Shown: positions 41,145 through 50,740 of the stretch, one piece after another
Layout: every line of letters starts with the position of its first letter
How positions within the stretch are numbered: the stretch's first letter is position 1
From: Seleniivibrio woodruffii
Lineage (GTDB): Bacteria > Chrysiogenota > Deferribacteres > Deferribacterales > Geovibrionaceae
Direction of reading: 5' to 3'
DNA: 64,000 nt
Assembly: GCF_004339245.1 (NCBI RefSeq)
Contig: NZ_SMGG01000004.1
Coordinates: 124,001 to 188,000, forward strand
The notes under the pieces: generated by a model
What the model saw: the letters and a program-made list of their open reading frames with translations, nothing else
Databases searched by the model: none
What the model was told of the DNA's origin: nothing
Program-made: the position numbers and the translations under genes

Positions 41145-42587
41145 TTATATATTCCGTATCTTCTTGGCTCTGTAAATTGTGCCTTCGATGGTGTCCAGAA
41201 GCTCGATGCCCTTTTCTTTCAGGGTATTGCGGATCTCGTCAGCTCTGGCGAAATCCTTCTCTTTTTTTGCTTCCGTCCTCTGGGCGATGTATGCATTCAG
41301 CTCGTCTTCGCTGATGGAGAGGTTCAGCCTGAACCACTCTGTGGGGGTATATCTGATTATGCCCAGCACTGAGGCTGTCACAGCGAAAACCTTTTCGCAG
41401 GCTTCTTTCAGCACAGCAAAACTCTCTTTTTCAGGTTTAGCGGCCATAAGTCTGTTGAACTCACGAACGGCCTCAAAGAGTGCCGCCAGAACCTCCGGTG
41501 TATTGAAATCGTCGTCCATCGCCGCTTCGAATTTTTCCATGAAGATATCCGAAACCTTCATAGCCTCTGCGGAAACGTCAGTTCCCTTTTTTCCGGCGTT
41601 GAAGCGGTTCAGTTCATCGAGCATGGTGTATATTCTGTCCAGCGACCTTTCGGCCTCCAGAAGGTGATCCTGTGAGAAATCCAGCGAGCTTCTGTAGTGC
41701 GTTGTCATAAGGAAGAAGCGCACTATCTCGGGGTTGAACTCGTCCAGAACGGTTCTTATGGTGAAGAAGTTGCCGAGGGATTTTGACATCTTCTCCTGAT
41801 TGACGTTAACAAAGCCGTTGTGTATCCAGTATTTTGAAAACTCGCATCCGCAGGCCGCTTCGGACTGGGCTATTTCGTTTTCGTGGTGGGGGAACACAAG
41901 GTCACGTCCGCCTCCGTGGATGTCGAAAGGCAGACCGAGGGTATCCTCGCTCATGACGCTGCATTCGATGTGCCATCCGGGGCGTCCGGCTCCCCATGGG
42001 CTTTCCCAGCTGGGTTCACCGGGCTTGGACGCTTTCCAGAGAACGAAGTCGAAAGGATTCTCCTTGTTGTCGTTCACCTCGATGCGTGCTCCGGCCATCA
42101 TGTCGTCCAGTTTGCGGTGGGAGAGTTTGCCGTATTCCTCAAACTTCTGCACACGGTAGTAGATGTCGCCGTTTGACTCGTATGCAAACCCTTTTTCAAT
42201 GAGGGTTTCGCACATTTTTATCATGCCGCCGATATAGTCAGTGGCCTTGGGAGTGTGGTCGGGGCGCAGGATGTTCAGTGCATCCATATCTGCATCGTGC
42301 TCTTTTATGAATTTGTCCGTAAGCTCCGTCCAGAGGATTCCCTGTTCGTTGCTCCGTTTGATTATCTTGTCGTCGATGTCGGTGAAGTTTTTGACGAAAG
42401 TGACCTCAAAACCTTTGTGCATAAGGTAGCGGCGGATAACATCGAAAACGGTTGCGCTTCTGGCATGGCCGATATGGCAATAGTCGTATACGGTCACGCC
42501 GCAGACGTATATTTTTACCCTGTTCCCGCTGATAGGTTTGAAGACTTCTTTCTGTCCGGTGAGCGTATTATAAACGTTCAGCATCAT
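41145..42587 (-). CDS. cysS: cysteine-tRNA ligase
   Basis: 480 residues. VYVCGVTVYDYCHIGHARSATVFD holds the zinc Cys and the HIGH motif, GWHIECSVM and GGGRDLVFPHHENEIAQSEA the other zinc ligands, and KMSKSLGNF the KMSKS motif. It charges tRNA-Cys. It is the last of three tightly packed minus-strand genes (chemoreceptor, ABC ATPase, cysS): its start overlaps the ABC stop by four bases, an unusual operon for a synthetase. Confidence 0.98.
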   Translation of the reverse strand: MMLNVYNTLTGQKEVFKPISGNRVKIYVCGVTVYDYCHIGHARSATVFDVIRRYLMHKGFEVTFVKNFTDIDDKIIKRSNEQGILWTELTDKFIKEHDADMDALNILRPDHTPKATDYIGGMIKMCETLIEKGFAYESNGDIYYRVQKFEEYGKLSHRKLDDMMAGARIEVNDNKENPFDFVLWKASKPGEPSWESPWGAGRPGWHIECSVMSEDTLGLPFDIHGGGRDLVFPHHENEIAQSEAACGCEFSKYWIHNGFVNVNQEKMSKSLGNFFTIRTVLDEFNPEIVRFFLMTTHYRSSLDFSQDHLLEAERSLDRIYTMLDELNRFNAGKKGTDVSAEAMKVSDIFMEKFEAAMDDDFNTPEVLAALFEAVREFNRLMAAKPEKESFAVLKEACEKVFAVTASVLGIIRYTPTEWFRLNLSISEDELNAYIAQRTEAKKEKDFARADEIRNTLKEKGIELLDTIEGTIYRAKKIRNI

Positions 42588-43363
42588 TCACCCTTGCTGG
42601 CGGCAATGAGCCGCTTAGTATATTCCTGTTTCGGATTGCCCAGAACCTCTGCGGCAGTTCCGTATTCCACAGCCTCTCCCATGTTCATTACAAGAATGTC
42701 GTCGCACAGGAAGGAGACCACGGCAAGGTCATGTGATATTAGAATAAAGGTCAGGTTGTTTTCAAGTTTTAATTTTTTCATCAGGTTGAGAATCTGTGAC
42801 TGAACGGAAACGTCCAGTGAACTGACGGGTTCGTCCGCAACGATTATCTCAGGGTTCAGCGACAGCGCACGGGCGATTGAGAGCCTTTGCCTCTGGCCGC
42901 CTGAAAACTCGTGGGGATATCTGTCCAGATGCTCGCTTTCAAGTCCTACCATTTTCAGGCATTCTTCGCAGTAGCTTCTGACGTCCTTTTTGCCTGAGTA
43001 TTTGATTATTGCGTCCTTCATGGACGAAAATACGGTGAGTTTGGGGTTCAGGCTCAGGTATGGATCCTGAAACACCATCTGAACGTTTTTACGGTAGTCC
43101 TGATAGTCTTTTCCAAGTGTGCGGATATCTCTGCCCTTGTAAAGAGCTTCGCCTGAATCCTGATGGATAATTCCTGTGATTATCTTGGCCAGAGTGGTCT
43201 TTCCGCTTCCCGATTCGCCCACTATTCCCAGTGAGCGTCCTTTTTCGATTGTCAGGCTGATGTTGTCCACGGCCTTGATGATAGTAGAAGAGCCTTTGAA
43301 GATACCCTCAAAGGCCCTGTAATGTTTTGTTAAATTGTTAAGCTGTATGATGCTTTCTTTCAA
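42584..43363 (-). CDS. orphan ABC transporter ATPase, oligopeptide (OppF/DppF) type
   Basis: 259 residues: Walker A GESGSGKTT, signature FSGGQRQRLSIARALSLNPEIIVADEP with Walker B, and the H-loop ISHDLAVVSFLCD. The start IIQLNNLTKHYR and the presence of an insertion before the first strand fit DppF/OppF. No permease, binding protein or DppD partner is adjacent. It lies two bases after the chemoreceptor stop and overlaps cysS. It may serve a transporter encoded elsewhere. Confidence 0.88.
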   Translation of the reverse strand: MKESIIQLNNLTKHYRAFEGIFKGSSTIIKAVDNISLTIEKGRSLGIVGESGSGKTTLAKIITGIIHQDSGEALYKGRDIRTLGKDYQDYRKNVQMVFQDPYLSLNPKLTVFSSMKDAIIKYSGKKDVRSYCEECLKMVGLESEHLDRYPHEFSGGQRQRLSIARALSLNPEIIVADEPVSSLDVSVQSQILNLMKKLKLENNLTFILISHDLAVVSFLCDDILVMNMGEAVEYGTAAEVLGNPKQEYTKRLIAASKGE

Positions 43364-43365
43364 AC

Positions 43366-45333
43366 CTACACCTTGAATCTGGCAGTATTGTCCTTGAGTT
43401 GGTGCGCAAGGTCACCGATACGGTTGGAGAACTCGCTCACCTCATCTACTATAACTTTATTATCCGCAGATGCAATACTAACATTGGTCACGGTGGAGGT
43501 TATGTTTGTTATGGCTTCGGACTGCTGCTCTATGATGGTGAGGATGGGTTCGACGCTGGCCGCCGCCCTCTGCATCTGGCTCACTGCCTCTGCAAATCCT
43601 TCGCCCACATAGTTTATGGAGTCCGAGCTCTGCTTAACTTCGTCAATGCCGCTGTTTATGCGGTTGACAACGTCTGTGACGTTGCTCTGTATTGTGCCCA
43701 CCATTCCGGATATCTCCTGAGTGGATGTGCTGGTCTTTTCCGCCAGTTTGCGCACCTCGTCCGCCACAACGGCAAATCCTCTGCCCGCTTCGCCGGCTCT
43801 TGCGGCCTCTATGGCGGCGTTCAGAGCCAGAAGGTTGGTCTGTTCGGCGATGTCGACAATGATACTGACGATGTTGGTTATCTGCTGGCTGGCGTTTTTG
43901 AGGTCGGTCAGGTTTGCCGAAACACCCGCCAGATTCGCCGCCACGCTGTTCACCTGTCCTATGGACTGCTGGAGTCTTGAGTTGCCTTCAACAACCATCT
44001 TCTTTGCGCTGTTTACCTCGCTTATGCCGTTTTCGACACTGTCGATGATGTTTGATGTGGAGGCTGAAAGCTCCTCTGCCGCCGATGCCACCGATGCCAT
44101 CTCAATGGACGTGCTGTTCAGGTTCTCGTGCATCTGCTTCATCATGGTGACGGTCTGGTCGCTGGTTGTGTTCAGGTAGTCAGTTCCGTTCTTTATGTTC
44201 TGAACCAGTTCATAAAGGTTGCCCTTCATGCTGTTAATTGAATCTGTCAGTTCGCCGAACTCGTCCTGTGACGTTTTCGGGATGTCAGCGCAGGTCAGAT
44301 CACCCTGCTTAATGCACTCTGAGACCTTCATAATGCTCACCAGAGGGGTTGTTATCTTGGTTGCAGAGAAGATGCCCACAATGACCGCCAGAATGAGTAT
44401 AACGCCCACCATTACAAACGTCGTGCTTGTGACTTTGCTGGAGATGCTGTTCACCTCTTTAATACCGGTGTCCATCTGTTTTGATGCGGATGCCTCCAGT
44501 TTTGTCAGCAGAGCCTCGGTTTCGGCCACTGTCTTTTCCATGTCCTTTATCTGAGTGAAAAGACTGCCTTCGAGGTTAAGCGCATTCACACGGATCTCCT
44601 TCATCTGAAGTGCCGCTTCGTCAAGCTCTTTGCAGGCCTTCAGCAGAAGCTGCATCCTTTCCTTAACAAAAGCGTTATTCGTAAGGGACATCATTGTGTT
44701 TGTCTTCTGAACCAGCGCCTTGTTGTAGTTCATCAGTGAGTAGATACCCTCTTCAACGGCGACATCATCCTCGGAATACATCAGCTCGGATATGTATATT
44801 TTGATTCCGAGGGGTTCCTCCATCATCCTTTCCAGATAGGGCAGTCCGGATCCTCCGGATTTTTTGAGTTCTGCCTGACTGACGGTGATGAATCCTTTCT
44901 GCCTGCGGAAAAATGAGTCCATGTCGTCGAACAGGATCATCATCTCTTCATGAACTTTTATGTATTCCTTTTTTGTTTTGAGGAATTTTTCGGTCTTTGA
45001 CTTGAGGTCACGGCTCATGTTCGAAATGTCTCTTGAGTCCTCAACCTTGTCCACGGCGGTGTTTATTTTTTCAAAACTCTCCGCCGTCTGCCTTTCATAC
45101 TGTTCTATCTCTTTTATTGAGTTTGAATTGACCGCACTTTTAAGAGCGATAACCACGTTCTTGAATTCATTGTTGATTATTCCCGATGCCTCTTTGTCAG
45201 TCAGGATCGAACTGAGATTTGTGTTTATGAACCCGTTCACCTTGCTGCTTGAAAATATGAAAGAGAGGGACAGGACAACAATGAAAGCCGAAACAAGAAG
45301 ATAGGACATAATTAGCTTGATCTTGATACCCAT
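43366..45333 (-). CDS. methyl-accepting chemotaxis protein
   Basis: 655 residues. A first membrane helix (about 8-30), a periplasmic all-helical sensor domain of about 270 residues, a second helix (about 305-328), HAMP ([18 protein letters not shown]) and the cytoplasmic signalling coil. The tip reads [43 protein letters not shown], diagnostic of MCPs. It signals to CheA/CheW to bias flagellar rotation. The ligand is unknown. No C-terminal NWETF-type tether is seen. Confidence 0.95.
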   Translation of the reverse strand: MGIKIKLIMSYLLVSAFIVVLSLSFIFSSSKVNGFINTNLSSILTDKEASGIINNEFKNVVIALKSAVNSNSIKEIEQYERQTAESFEKINTAVDKVEDSRDISNMSRDLKSKTEKFLKTKKEYIKVHEEMMILFDDMDSFFRRQKGFITVSQAELKKSGGSGLPYLERMMEEPLGIKIYISELMYSEDDVAVEEGIYSLMNYNKALVQKTNTMMSLTNNAFVKERMQLLLKACKELDEAALQMKEIRVNALNLEGSLFTQIKDMEKTVAETEALLTKLEASASKQMDTGIKEVNSISSKVTSTTFVMVGVILILAVIVGIFSATKITTPLVSIMKVSECIKQGDLTCADIPKTSQDEFGELTDSINSMKGNLYELVQNIKNGTDYLNTTSDQTVTMMKQMHENLNSTSIEMASVASAAEELSASTSNIIDSVENGISEVNSAKKMVVEGNSRLQQSIGQVNSVAANLAGVSANLTDLKNASQQITNIVSIIVDIAEQTNLLALNAAIEAARAGEAGRGFAVVADEVRKLAEKTSTSTQEISGMVGTIQSNVTDVVNRINSGIDEVKQSSDSINYVGEGFAEAVSQMQRAAASVEPILTIIEQQSEAITNITSTVTNVSIASADNKVIVDEVSEFSNRIGDLAHQLKDNTARFKV

Positions 45334-45482
45334 TGATACTCCGTAGTTTTTCTATATCCAATAAAACATATAAATAACTATAACGATATATTATAGCATA
45401 TTTATTACATTTGTTTTAAAAATATTGTGTTAAAATGCATTTTCCTGTAAAAACTGATACATAAAATATTTAAGGAAATGAG

Positions 45483-45953
45483 ATGGAAAAGGTAGTTATT
45501 GCAGACAGTTTCGAGCAGATACATGAGATTTACAAAAAAAGATATTCAAACCAGAGGCTGTTTCGTTCGGTAAAATTTAAGGACGGAAAGGAGCCGGTTT
45601 TTTATATTGGCGTTCCCGGGCTTTACATTGCGCTGGCGATGTCGCTGGTGACTATTATTACAGTATATCTGCTGTATCAGCCCTTTAAATGGTATATCTG
45701 GGCACCGTACCTCGTTGCGGCGTTCTTTCTGTTCCGTATATCGGTTAAGATGGACAAGGTGCGTCAGGTTCGCTTTATGCTCTGGTCGCTGTTTTCAGCA
45801 GCCAGAACGAGCATTGAAAAAGCAAACGAAACCGCAGGAGAGGACAGACAGAACCACCTTTCAAAAGCGAAGGAGCTTCTGGAAAAAGCACTCCACTGGG
45901 CAGACGAACCTGCCATCAGCGAGCAGATAGCCGAGATAGAGAAAGCATTATAG
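45483..45953 (+). CDS. hypothetical membrane protein
   Basis: 156 residues with AAGGAAATGAG before the ATG. Residues about 40-62 and 68-85 form two adjacent hydrophobic helices (YIALAMSLVTIITVYLLY; YLVAAFFLF). The N-terminal 35 residues are polar with KRYSNQRLFRSVKF, and the C-terminal part is a charged helix ending in a pattern like a TPR (KAKELLEKALHWADEPAISEQIAEIEKA). No family is recognised. It is divergent from the chemoreceptor across 149 bases; no functional link can be shown. Confidence 0.7.
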   Translation: MEKVVIADSFEQIHEIYKKRYSNQRLFRSVKFKDGKEPVFYIGVPGLYIALAMSLVTIITVYLLYQPFKWYIWAPYLVAAFFLFRISVKMDKVRQVRFMLWSLFSAARTSIEKANETAGEDRQNHLSKAKELLEKALHWADEPAISEQIAEIEKAL

Positions 45954-46008
45954 GTCTTCGTATCATTTACGGTTAAGAATAGAACTCAGCCTGTCGTAAG
46001 CTGATGTT

Positions 46009-46046
46009 ATGAGACTGCCACAGCCCTGTGAGGGCTTCGCAGTGAC
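46009..46046. repeat. dispersed hairpin repeat
   Basis: ATGAGACTGCCACAGCCCTG with the mirrored AGGGCTTCGCAGTGAC half. Same family as 40951, 49148, 55194 and 63824. Confidence 0.75.
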
Positions 46047-46062
46047 AAAAAGTATTATAAAA

Positions 46063-46092
46063 TCAAAAAAAACCCCGCACTATGGCGGGGTT
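46063..46092 (-). terminator. terminator of the triheme cytochrome gene
   Basis: On the minus strand AACCCCGC/GCGGGGTT is followed by TTTTTTTTGATT. Confidence 0.85.
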
Positions 46093-46122
46093 AATTTTTG
46101 CCCTTATGCTCAAGTAATCAGA

Positions 46123-46467
46123 TTACTTGTGGCATTTTGTGCAGGATTTACCTTGGGGTACGCTTTTAGCAGTGTGGCATTCCCAGCAGAACTCGTCGTG
46201 TGCAGGGTTTTTCATGCCTTTAATGCCAAGTTTAGCAGGCTCAAATGCTGCGCCTGTTTTCTGGTTTTTCAGAGTGCCCCCTTTCTCTGTCATGTGGCAG
46301 TCAACGCACTTCAGCTTAGCCTGGTGCTTGTCGTGAGGGAACATAACAGCCTTCTTAGTTGTAGGCGTGCTCCACTCTTTTGCCAGATCGATAGTTGCAG
46401 GACCTGCTGCGTAGGCAACAAGTGCGAATGTGAATACAACCATCATCGCAATGATTACTTTTTTCAT
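46123..46467 (-). CDS. triheme c-type cytochrome (c7-like)
   Basis: 114 residues with Sec signal MKKVIIAMMVVFTFALVAYA. Three CXXCH motifs: CVDCH, CWECH, CTKCH; the fold should need three extra His ligands, and HDKH and HDEF supply some. It resembles the small c7/PpcA-type or cytochrome c3-class III carriers that ferry electrons through the periplasm of metal- and sulfur-reducing bacteria. It is monocistronic. It could supply electrons to the molybdoenzyme or the eight-haem cytochrome, which is inference. Confidence 0.92.
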   Translation of the reverse strand: MKKVIIAMMVVFTFALVAYAAGPATIDLAKEWSTPTTKKAVMFPHDKHQAKLKCVDCHMTEKGGTLKNQKTGAAFEPAKLGIKGMKNPAHDEFCWECHTAKSVPQGKSCTKCHK

Positions 46468-46552
46468 GATGTCTCCTCTCTAAAAAAGTTGGATAATACT
46501 AATCTGCTCAAAGAAAAGTGTCAATATCGGATGTTGTGTATTTACAACATTT

Positions 46553-47149
46553 TCAGATACGGGATAAAGTCTCTATGTCGAAAACTCCCCTTATGAGGAT
46601 CGGCTTGGGATGTGTCAGATCGATTATAACGGATGAGTTTTGTCCTGTTATGTCCTGAAAAGAGTAGTAATGAACCAAGTCTTTGAAAGTATTGAGAATT
46701 GTTTTGAAGTCACCGCAGTATTCCACACCTGAAAGGTTGGCACTAGTGGCACTGATGGCGCCTGTTTTGTCAATAATCTGTCTTAAAACAGGCATAAAAG
46801 GAACCCTGAGAGCTATGTTTCCATCAAGGGTATATAGCCCTTCGACCCCTTTTCCGGCCTTAAGAATTATGGTAAAAGAACCCTTGCTCCACAAAAAATC
46901 CATAATTTTTTTTTGATGTTCGTCGAAATGAGCAAGCTCTTCCGCCTGACTGAAAGATGATATGAGCACAGGAAAAGGTTTTGTCCTGTCGCGTCCTTTT
47001 ATCTCGAATATCTTTTCGTTGGCTTTTTTGTCGGAGAGGGGAGCACCTATCCCGTAGATGGTGTCTGTGGGGAAGATAACAGGCTCCCCCTGACGGAGAG
47101 CCTGCCTGAATATTTCTGAAAGGTTGCGCAGCGGAGCTATGAGCATCAC
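46553..47149 (-). CDS. tsaC: L-threonylcarbamoyladenylate synthase
   Basis: 198 residues. GEPVIFPTDTIYGIGAPLSD, EIKGRDRTKPFPVLISS (KxR motif of the active site), GNIALRVPFMPV and ISATSANLSG match the Sua5/YrdC/YciO family. The enzyme makes threonylcarbamoyl-AMP from Thr, bicarbonate and ATP, the first step of t6A37 tRNA modification. Its start overlaps the purE stop. Single-domain length suits TsaC rather than longer Sua5. Confidence 0.9.
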   Translation of the reverse strand: MMLIAPLRNLSEIFRQALRQGEPVIFPTDTIYGIGAPLSDKKANEKIFEIKGRDRTKPFPVLISSFSQAEELAHFDEHQKKIMDFLWSKGSFTIILKAGKGVEGLYTLDGNIALRVPFMPVLRQIIDKTGAISATSANLSGVEYCGDFKTILNTFKDLVHYYSFQDITGQNSSVIIDLTHPKPILIRGVFDIETLSRI

Positions 47150-47640
47150 AGCATTTCCTGAACCGCTTCGTTGTCCTTATAGACTTTTTCTTTCATATCT
47201 TCTTTATATTTGGCGACTTTTTTTGCCACTTCCTTGTTGGAGCGGGCGATTATCTGGCCTGCGAAGATACCTGCGTTCTTTGCGCCTGCCTTGCCTATGG
47301 CCATTGTTGCAACGGGGATTCCGCCGGGCATCTGAACCATTGAGAGCAGAGCATCCAGACCGTTCAGCGAAGTCGCTGAAACGGGCACTGCGATGATGGG
47401 AAGGTTTGTTTCGCTGGCAACCACACCCGCAAGGTGTGCCGCTGCGCCTGCGAGGGCTATTATTGCGTCCAGACCTCTGTCTTCGGCTGTTTTTGCCCAC
47501 TCAAGTGTGCGTTCGGGGGTTCTGTGGGCACTGGAAACGATGACTTCGAACTCGATGCCGAATTCTTTGAGTATTTCGACCGCCTCTCTGGCTATCTCAA
47601 AATCGTTCTTGCTTCCCATTATGATTCCGACTTTACTCAC
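47146..47640 (-). CDS. purE: N5-carboxyaminoimidazole ribonucleotide mutase
   Basis: 164 residues. [39 protein letters not shown] and [12 protein letters not shown] with [32 protein letters not shown] are diagnostic of class I PurE. It converts N5-CAIR to CAIR in purine synthesis, and so implies a PurK elsewhere. It overlaps purD by eight bases and tsaC by four. Confidence 0.97.
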   Translation of the reverse strand: [164 protein letters not shown]

Positions 47641-48922
47641 CTTTAAGCCTCCTGAGAGCCTTAGCTCCGATATCTTTTCTGTAGTGTACGTCAGTCCAGT
47701 TTATTTTCTCAACAGCCTTGTAAGCCGTTTTGATGGTTTCTTCCAGAGTGTCGCCTATGGCTGTCACACCCAGAACCCTGCCGCCAGTGTTGACAGTTTT
47801 TCCGTCTTTGTCGGCTGTTCCGGCATGGAAAACCTTTACGCCTATGACTTTGTCGGCTTCAGCTATTCCGGAAATCTCATACCCCTTTTTGTAGTCTCTG
47901 GGGTAGCCGCCGGATGCCATAACCACGCACACTGTGGGGTTGTCGCTCCATTCGATCTCGACCTTGTCCAGTGTCTGATCGGTACATGCCAGAAACACGG
48001 GGATGATGTCGGATTTAAGGCGTGAGAGCACAGGCTGTGTTTCGGGGTCGCCGAAACGGGCGTTGAACTCAAGCACCTTGGGCTGGTTGTTATGTATCAT
48101 AAGCCCTGCATAGATGATGCCTTTGAAGACTATGCCGTCTTTTGCCATCGTCTTTATGAGGGGATAGGCTATCTCCTTTGTCACCCTGTCGAACAGCTCC
48201 GGGCTGACCACAGGGGCAGGGGAGTATGCGCCCATTCCGCCTGTGTTGGGGCCTTTGTCGTTGTCGTAAACAGCTTTATGATCCTGACTTGTGACCATGG
48301 GCAGAACTGTTTTTCCATCGGTGAATGCGAGGTATGAAGCCTCTTCGCCCTGAAGAAATTCTTCGATGACCACCTTGTTTCCGGCTTCGCCGAACACGCT
48401 GTCTATGAATATCTCTTCAAGGGCTTTCAGAGCCTCTTCGAATGTCATGGCAACGGTTACGCCTTTCCCTGCCGCAAGTCCGTCGGCCTTGACAACTATG
48501 GGTGCGCCGTGCTGATGGACGTAGGCCTTTGCAGATTCATAGTCGGTAAATTCTCCATAGGCCGCAGTGGGGATTCCCGCTTTGATCATGATATCCTTTG
48601 CGAAGGCTTTGCTGGCCTCAAGCTGTGCCGCAGCTTTGCAGGGGCCGAAAACTCTCAGGCCGTTATCCTGAAAAACGTCAACTATTCCTGCCGCCAGCGG
48701 ATCTTCGGGGCCGACGATTGTAAGGTCTATCTTTTCGGTGAGTGCGAAATCCAGCAGTTTTTTAATGTCGGTCGCTTCTATGGCGATGTTCACTGTCTTG
48801 TTCTCAAGGTGAGTTCCGCCGTTGCCCGGTGCGGCATAAATTTTTGCCACGAGGGGGCTTTGTGCTATCTTCCAGCAAAGGGCGTGTTCTCTGCCGCCTG
48901 AGCCGATTACAAGGACTTTCAT
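47633..48922 (-). CDS. purD: phosphoribosylamine-glycine ligase
   Basis: 429 residues from ATG 48922, six bases after AGGAG-ATGACG; the ATG at 48928 is next to the ribosome binding site. MKVLVIGSGGREHALCWKIAQSP, VVKADGLAAGKGV (ATP-grasp) and FNARFGDPETQ identify PurD, which makes GAR from phosphoribosylamine and glycine. It heads the purD-purE-tsaC operon; a hairpin with a T run lies just upstream. Confidence 0.97.
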   Translation of the reverse strand: MKVLVIGSGGREHALCWKIAQSPLVAKIYAAPGNGGTHLENKTVNIAIEATDIKKLLDFALTEKIDLTIVGPEDPLAAGIVDVFQDNGLRVFGPCKAAAQLEASKAFAKDIMIKAGIPTAAYGEFTDYESAKAYVHQHGAPIVVKADGLAAGKGVTVAMTFEEALKALEEIFIDSVFGEAGNKVVIEEFLQGEEASYLAFTDGKTVLPMVTSQDHKAVYDNDKGPNTGGMGAYSPAPVVSPELFDRVTKEIAYPLIKTMAKDGIVFKGIIYAGLMIHNNQPKVLEFNARFGDPETQPVLSRLKSDIIPVFLACTDQTLDKVEIEWSDNPTVCVVMASGGYPRDYKKGYEISGIAEADKVIGVKVFHAGTADKDGKTVNTGGRVLGVTAIGDTLEETIKTAYKAVEKINWTDVHYRKDIGAKALRRLKGE

Positions 48923-48943
48923 CGTCATCTCCTTATGCTATAC

Positions 48944-48984
48944 AAAAAATCCCCGCTATTAGGTTCGTATGCGAGGATTTTTTT
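48944..48984 (-). terminator. hairpin with T run upstream of purD
   Basis: Minus strand: AAAAATCCTCGC/GCGGGGATTTTTT with a 14-base loop, 22 bases before the purD start. It may end a transcript from purH or attenuate purD. No purine riboswitch is recognisable with it. Confidence 0.6.
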
Positions 48985-49010
48985 GAAAAATTCATTAATT
49001 CTATAAGAAA

Positions 49011-49086
49011 ATCCACCCCGACACTCCTTTGGCAAAGGAGGGAGGTTTTTATCTCCCCCTTTTACAAAGGGGGACTAATGGGGATT
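49011..49086. repeat. dispersed repeat of CTCCTTTGGCAAAGGAG type
   Basis: Two hairpins in tandem, CTCCTTT-GGC-AAAGGAG and CCCCCTTTTACAAAGGGGG, followed by ACTAATGGGGATTT. Such units recur in many unrelated bacterial genomes. Confidence 0.7.
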
Positions 49087-49099
49087 TCCATTAAATTTT

Positions 49100-49185
49100 G
49101 ATGAGATTGCCGCGTCGCTGCGCTCCTCGCAATGACGCCAAAAGTTACGTCACTGCGAAGCCCTTGAGGGCTGTGGCAGTCTCAT
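49100..49185. repeat. two adjacent dispersed hairpin repeats
   Basis: 49100-49137 (GATGAGATTGCCGCGTCGCT, ending CGCAATGACG) and 49148-49185 (CGTCACTGCGAAGCCCTTGA, ending GGCAGTCTCAT). No gene is seen in this gap between purD and purH. Confidence 0.75.
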
Positions 49186-49195
49186 TATCAAATTC

Positions 49196-50740
49196 TTAGT
49201 GCTTGAAGTGTCTCACGCCGGTGAACACCATGGCGATGCCGTGTTCGTCTGCGGCTTTGATAACTTCCTCATCCCTGATCGATCCTCCGGGAGAGATTAT
49301 CGCAGTGATGCCTCTTCCTGCCGCTTCGTCGATACTGTCTCTGAAGGGGAAGAACGCATCGGAGGACATAACAGTGCCTTTCAGCTCTGCTCTGGCCTTG
49401 CTTGCGGCTATTTTGGAGGAATCCACACGGCTCATCTGGCCTGCGCCCACGCCGATGGTGCGGTCGTCGGTAGTGTAAACGATGGCGTTGGATTTAACGT
49501 GTTTCGCCACTTTCCAGGCGAAGTCCATCGCCTTGTATTCGAAGTCTGTGGGCTTTCTTTTGGTGGGCACGGGAAGGCTTCTGATGTCTTCGATCTCGTG
49601 AAGGTCACGATCCTGAAGCAGGATGCCGCCTGTAACGTTTTTGATATCAAGCTCAAGGTCACGCTGACCGTAGATATCGCCCAGTTCGATGAGTCTGAGG
49701 TTCTTTTTGGCTTCGAAAACAGCCTTTGCCTCGTCTGAGAAAGAGGGAGCCAGAACAACTTCGAGGAAGAGTTCGCCCAGTTTCTCCGCAAGCTGTTTGT
49801 CCACCTCACGGTTGACGCCCACGATGCCGCCGAAAGCGGACACAGGGTCGCACTCAAGGGCTTTCAGGTATGCGTCATAGATGTTGTCGCCTGTTGCACA
49901 GCCGCAGGGGTTTGTGTGCTTGATGATGGCTACGGCGGGTTCTTTGAACTCTTTCACAAGTTCAAGCGTGGCGTGGATGTCCACTATGTTGTTGAAGGAG
50001 AGCTCTTTACCCTGAAGCTGTTTGCCTGTGGCAACGCTGACTTCGTTCACAAGGGGCTTAACGTAGAAGGCGGAATCCTGATGGGGGTTTTCGCCGTAGC
50101 GCATTGGCTGTTTCTTGCGTGCGGGGATAGCTATCTCTTCGGGGAATTTAACACCGAGTTTTTTATTGAAGTATGAAGCGATTATGGAGTCATAAACGCC
50201 TGTGTGCGAGTATGCTTTTCTGGCAAGGTCAACACGGGTGTCAAGCTCCGTGCCGCCGTTGTCCATTTCGGAAAGGATTCTGCCGAAGTCGTTGTTGTCC
50301 ACAACAACTGCAACAAACTTGTGGTTTTTCGCTGCGGAGCGGATCATTGAGGGGCCGCCGATGTCGATGTTTTCCACAACTTCATCGTGTTCTGCGCCTT
50401 TTGCCACTGTGGCTTCGAAAGGATAGAGGTTCACAACCACCATGTCGATGTCTTCCAGATCGTACTCTTTCATTGTCGCCTGATGGTTTGCGTTGTCACG
50501 GATGTTCAGGATACCGCCGTGAACTCTGGGGTGCAGTGTTTTCACTCTGCCGTCCAGCATTTCGGGAAATCCGGTAAATTCTGAAATCTCGATAATTTCC
50601 ACACCGCTGTCTGCGAGCAGTTTTGCGGTTCCTCCCGTGGAAATGATCTTTACGCCGTGTTTTTTGAGACCCTTTGCAAAGTCTACGATGCCGCTCTTGT
50701 CGGAAACGCTGATGAGAGCGGTTTTAGGCATTATTCTCAT
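49196..50740 (-). CDS. purH: bifunctional AICAR transformylase/IMP cyclohydrolase
   Basis: 514 residues; ATG 50740 lies five bases after GAGGAG. The N-terminal MGS-like cyclohydrolase part has [27 protein letters not shown] and [14 protein letters not shown]. The AICARFT part has [22 protein letters not shown] and the C-terminal [26 protein letters not shown]. It does the last two steps to IMP. Its start overlaps the lspA 3' end by 17 bases, so the two are co-transcribed after ileS. Confidence 0.98.
   Translation of the reverse strand: MRIMPKTALISVSDKSGIVDFAKGLKKHGVKIISTGGTAKLLADSGVEIIEISEFTGFPEMLDGRVKTLHPRVHGGILNIRDNANHQATMKEYDLEDIDMVVVNLYPFEATVAKGAEHDEVVENIDIGGPSMIRSAAKNHKFVAVVVDNNDFGRILSEMDNGGTELDTRVDLARKAYSHTGVYDSIIASYFNKKLGVKFPEEIAIPARKKQPMRYGENPHQDSAFYVKPLVNEVSVATGKQLQGKELSFNNIVDIHATLELVKEFKEPAVAIIKHTNPCGCATGDNIYDAYLKALECDPVSAFGGIVGVNREVDKQLAEKLGELFLEVVLAPSFSDEAKAVFEAKKNLRLIELGDIYGQRDLELDIKNVTGGILLQDRDLHEIEDIRSLPVPTKRKPTDFEYKAMDFAWKVAKHVKSNAIVYTTDDRTIGVGAGQMSRVDSSKIAASKARAELKGTVMSSDAFFPFRDSIDEAAGRGITAIISPGGSIRDEEVIKAADEHGIAMVFTGVRHFKH

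Noticed and set aside
48923-49195. Purine riboswitch before purD or after purH
   Set aside because: No purine-aptamer loop sequences; the hairpin found is a plain stem with a T run and the rest is dispersed repeats.
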